A stretch of DNA of 64,000 nt from Streptococcus sanguinis. Its GTDB lineage: Bacteria; Bacillota; Bacilli; Lactobacillales; Streptococcaceae. The translations under genes were made by a program, and so were the position numbers. Numbering within the stretch: the stretch's first letter is position 1; each line of letters begins with the position of its first letter. The stretch lies in assembly GCF_026781265.1 (NCBI RefSeq), contig NZ_JAKUVC010000002.1:744001-808000 (forward strand), read 5' to 3'. Shown here piece after piece: positions 61,450 through 64,000 of the stretch. The notes beneath the pieces are model-generated. The model saw only the letters and a list, made by a program, of their open reading frames with translations. It searched no databases and was not told the origin of the DNA.

Positions 61450-62331
61450 TTATTTACACATCTGCAACTGTGAACGGCAAATTCTTTCAAACTGAGCTTT
61501 GAGCTTCTGGGCAACACCGAAGGAATCTAAAAATTCCAAAAAAGATAAGCATTGCTCAATATCGCTTAGAGCATGGCTATTTCCAACCTTGTAGGAATAA
61601 AGAGCCCTATGATACTTAATCAGCATCCGTTCATAGAGATCTGTCTCAGGGATTTTAGAATGATCAAGATAATTGAGGAATCTCATAGCAACCTGCAAAT
61701 GGTTTCCCTCTATGCAGACGCTGATAACATTAAGCAGCATCTTGATAATACGCCGGCGGTTCTCTGGTAGGTCATTATAAAACTGGGTGCGATTAATCAT
61801 CTCACTAGCAAAGGTCTCCAGTGTTTCCAAGGTCAATAGATCCACACTATTAGTAAAGAGCCAGAGCTCATAACGTCCCCACTCCTCAACGGAAAAGAGA
61901 TAATCAGTCAACAATTCTGTATCTTTCTTGCTAATCTGAAAATCTGGACTGCAGGAAGACAATACTGCTCTAACAACAATTGTATTGAGCCTATAGTTCT
62001 TCTTCTCAGGGAACTTCTCAGCCAAAGCTTCTGAACTAGCCAAAATACTTTGGAGCTTGACGACATTGTTTTCCTGATAAGCATCAGCTACTTTTTTCGA
62101 GAAAAGCGCATCATCTGCCTCAATGTAGTTATGGTAAACATACTGGAACTCGTCTAGAGAAACAGCCATATTCTTCAAGCAGCAATAGAAAGAATCAAGC
62201 GTGATACCGCTGACTCCCCGCTCAAAACGAGACAATTGAGCCACTGAAATATCTCCGGCTGCCGCCTCTTTAAGAGACATGTTTTTTGATTCTCTAATGA
62301 CTTTGAAAATTTTTCCAAATGTTTTCAACAT
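61450..62331 (-). CDS. rgg: Rgg-family activator of the glucosyltransferase gene
   Basis: A 293-residue Rgg/MutR protein: N-terminal Cro-like HTH (MSLKEAAAGDISVAQLSRFERGVSGI) and a long helical repeat domain that can bind a peptide. In S. gordonii the gene in this position activates gtf expression, so the same is expected here. It is directly upstream of gtf on the same strand with a 70-base gap. The ATG at 62331 follows GGGGG. It is intact, unlike the second rgg at 54266. Confidence 0.95.
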   Translation of the reverse strand: MLKTFGKIFKVIRESKNMSLKEAAAGDISVAQLSRFERGVSGITLDSFYCCLKNMAVSLDEFQYVYHNYIEADDALFSKKVADAYQENNVVKLQSILASSEALAEKFPEKKNYRLNTIVVRAVLSSCSPDFQISKKDTELLTDYLFSVEEWGRYELWLFTNSVDLLTLETLETFASEMINRTQFYNDLPENRRRIIKMLLNVISVCIEGNHLQVAMRFLNYLDHSKIPETDLYERMLIKYHRALYSYKVGNSHALSDIEQCLSFLEFLDSFGVAQKLKAQFERICRSQLQMCK

Positions 62332-62790
62332 ACCGAACCCCCGGTTTCATATATGCAATAAAATTTTTTACTAAATTTAATATACTAGTAATATATTTCT
62401 ATTTTGTTACAAAAAAACTACTTTGTATTTCTAAATGATACAAATAGATTAACTTGAACAATAAAATAACTCAATATAGTGATTTTTTCTGAAAATTTTA
62501 TGGTTTTCAAGAAAATGCTAATTTTACAAGAAAGTCAGAAAGGTTCAACCTGACAACTTGAAAACACTGGCTTTTTTAAATCTAGCCTCCTTACTGATAC
62601 AAAAATAAACTTGGATAATCCAATGTTTATAGATGACTGACATGAAACTGTAACAAAATCTAAACGAATATTTTTTAGACATGAATGAAAGGAAGTAAAA
62701 TGAAAAGGACTTAGTCCTGTCCAATGCAGAACTAAATCCTTTTACTAGTTATTTATCTAACTTTTAGGAATAATTTAAGTTTCCCAGCTT
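62332..62790. other. AT-rich gene-free region between htpX and rgg
   Basis: It holds the rgg control region (AT-rich, no consensus promoter) and the htpX terminator. I found no coding frame with a ribosome site on either strand and no SHP-like peptide gene. Confidence 0.5.
62702..62746 (-). terminator. Terminator of htpX
   Basis: Stem AAAAGGA.TTAGT/ACTAA.TCCTTTT with one mismatch. Confidence 0.75.
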
Positions 62791-63687
62791 TTACATATGT
62801 CTCAAGCGCTCCACCCGCTCTGAGATAGGAGGGTGCGTATAGAAGAGTTTCTTCAACCCGCCTTCTTTTTTGGGATCGCTGATATAGAGAGCTGCACTTG
62901 CATCATCGACATGATGTTCCATAGGATCGCTGCGATCCAGCTTGAGTAGGGCATTGATCATCCCTTGCGGATTGCGGGTCAGCTCTACACTGGAAGCATC
63001 AGCCAGAAACTCCCGCTGACGAGAAATGGCCAACTGCACTAAGGTAGCTGCCAAAGGTGCCAGAATGATGGCAATTAGCGATACGATAAGGAGAATAATT
63101 CCCAAACCACTATCGTTATCTCGATCATTACTACTGCGCCGTCCGCCACCAAACCACATCATACGGCCAGCCAGGCTAGACAACATGGTAATAGCACTGG
63201 CCAAAGCTACAGCAATCGTTGAAATTCGGATATCATAATTTCGAATATGACTGACTTCATGGCCTATCACTCCCTCAAGCTCCTCACGATTCATGATTTG
63301 CAAGATACCTGTCGTTGCTGCGACAGCCGCATTTTCAGGCTTAGAACCGGTCGCAAAAGCATTGGGAGAGGAATCCTCTACGATATAGACACGTGGCATA
63401 GGAATCTGAGCGACCATGGCCATATCTTGAACAATATGATAGAGTTCAGGTGCTTCCTGCTCAGAGACCTCGCGAGCTCCGTTCATCGCCATGACAACCT
63501 CTGTAGACTGAAAAATCATCACTCCGGCATAAATCGCTCCGATAATCAAGGCTAGCAAGACACCACCTACAGCAGACCGCAGCCAGAGATAGCCAATAGC
63601 TGCTCCAAGAAGAGCCAAGAGACCGAAAAAAGCGATAAGGAGGAGCCAAGTCCTCCTTTTATTGCTGGCAATTTGATCAAATAGCAT
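62791..63687 (-). CDS. htpX: Membrane zinc protease HtpX
   Basis: A 298-residue M48 peptidase. Membrane segments lie at about 17-50 and 155-210. The zinc motif is [15 protein letters not shown] (HExxH), with a downstream Glu in [14 protein letters not shown]. It degrades misfolded membrane proteins. The ATG at 63687 fits family members; the GTG three codons earlier overlaps the lemA stop. It is paired with lemA, the usual order. Confidence 0.96.
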   Translation of the reverse strand: MLFDQIASNKRRTWLLLIAFFGLLALLGAAIGYLWLRSAVGGVLLALIIGAIYAGVMIFQSTEVVMAMNGAREVSEQEAPELYHIVQDMAMVAQIPMPRVYIVEDSSPNAFATGSKPENAAVAATTGILQIMNREELEGVIGHEVSHIRNYDIRISTIAVALASAITMLSSLAGRMMWFGGGRRSSNDRDNDSGLGIILLIVSLIAIILAPLAATLVQLAISRQREFLADASSVELTRNPQGMINALLKLDRSDPMEHHVDDASAALYISDPKKEGGLKKLFYTHPPISERVERLRHM

Positions 63688-63688
63688 C

Positions 63689-64000
63689 TTAGTCACCTAG
63701 TCCAGTGCTACCAAAGTCAACTTTTGGCACAGCCTTTTCTTCTTCTGGTGTCTTGAGGAAGTCCGCAGCTTTAAAGCCAAAGATTCCTGCAACAATATTG
63801 CTTGGGAAAGTTTCCAGTTTGACATTGTAGTTGCTAGTAACTGAATTATAAAGCTGACGAGAATAAGCAATTTTATTTTCAGTATTGGTCAGCTCTTCCT
63901 GCAACTTCAAGTAGTTGGTATTTGCTTTCAGATCTGGATAGCTTTCAGCTACTGCAAAGATTCCAGAAATCTGACGAGAAAGGGCGTCACTGGCTTGCAT
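63689..64000 (-). CDS. lemA: LemA-family protein (partial, C-terminal part)
   Basis: The last 103 residues of LemA; the gene runs off the right edge. It has the conserved [35 protein letters not shown] helical hairpin and the [12 protein letters not shown] motif. LemA is a membrane-anchored coiled-coil protein found beside htpX, of uncertain function. Confidence 0.95.
   Translation of the reverse strand: MQASDALSRQISGIFAVAESYPDLKANTNYLKLQEELTNTENKIAYSRQLYNSVTSNYNVKLETFPSNIVAGIFGFKAADFLKTPEEEKAVPKVDFGSTGLGD

Overview
The window is chromosomal DNA of a low-GC, naturally competent oral Streptococcus. The evidence is a glucan-making glucosyltransferase (GH70) with an Rgg regulator directly upstream, next to htpX and lemA; a SigX-type competence box (TACGAATA) at a prepilin peptidase gene; a SepM-type protease; CtsR and PerR operators; and streptococcal gene orders such as xseA-xseB-ispA-tlyA-argR-recN and the division cluster murD-murG-divIB-ftsA-ftsZ-yggS-sepF-yggT-ylmH-divIVA. 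From memory of gene order the best fit is Streptococcus sanguinis (the gtfP locus), with S. gordonii (gtfG) the main alternative. This is inference without a database search.

Layout. 1-1.7 kb: 3' part of perR, two small membrane or secreted proteins, and HU. 1.7-9 kb (minus): degV, a metallophosphoesterase, recN, argR, tlyA, ispA, xseB and xseA. 9-12.1 kb (minus): nnrD, a HAD phosphatase, folD and a DUF1797 protein. 12.3-14.6 kb (plus): clpE behind a CtsR operator. 14.7-18.3 kb: a frameshifted GyrI-like gene with its WYL-type regulator, a Nudix hydrolase, a DUF1827 protein, and a divergent GNAT/MarR pair. 18.4-31 kb (minus): division and wall cluster ending in T-box-controlled ileS. 31-37 kb: typA, rsuA, a cysteine-less rhodanese, yqgQ, dpr behind a PerR box, competence-type pilD, and an AT-rich EcsC-like gene. 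37-45.3 kb (minus): complete trpEGDCFBA plus a second, divergent trpB, each transcription segment behind its own Trp T-box. 45.3-50.5 kb (minus): vanZ-like, rlmN, yutD, sepM, coaD, rsmD and a YcxB-like protein. 50.6-53.4 kb (plus): a HdiR-type self-cleaving repressor with a Y-family polymerase, a YolD-like protein and a small unknown protein, a DNA-damage mutagenesis cassette. 53.6-56.7 kb: yceD, a broken rgg pseudogene and an MFS exporter. 56.8-64 kb (minus): the glucosyltransferase, intact rgg, htpX and the lemA 3' part.

The most interesting signals are the two Trp T-boxes in series around a divergent TrpB paralog; the UmuC cassette with an inverted-repeat operator over its start site; promoters so close to pilD and rsmD that their mRNAs should be leaderless or nearly so; two fresh-looking pseudogenes (rgg and gyrI-like); and a hairpin repeat element between sepM and yutD. 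No rRNA, tRNA, CRISPR array or intact insertion sequence was seen.
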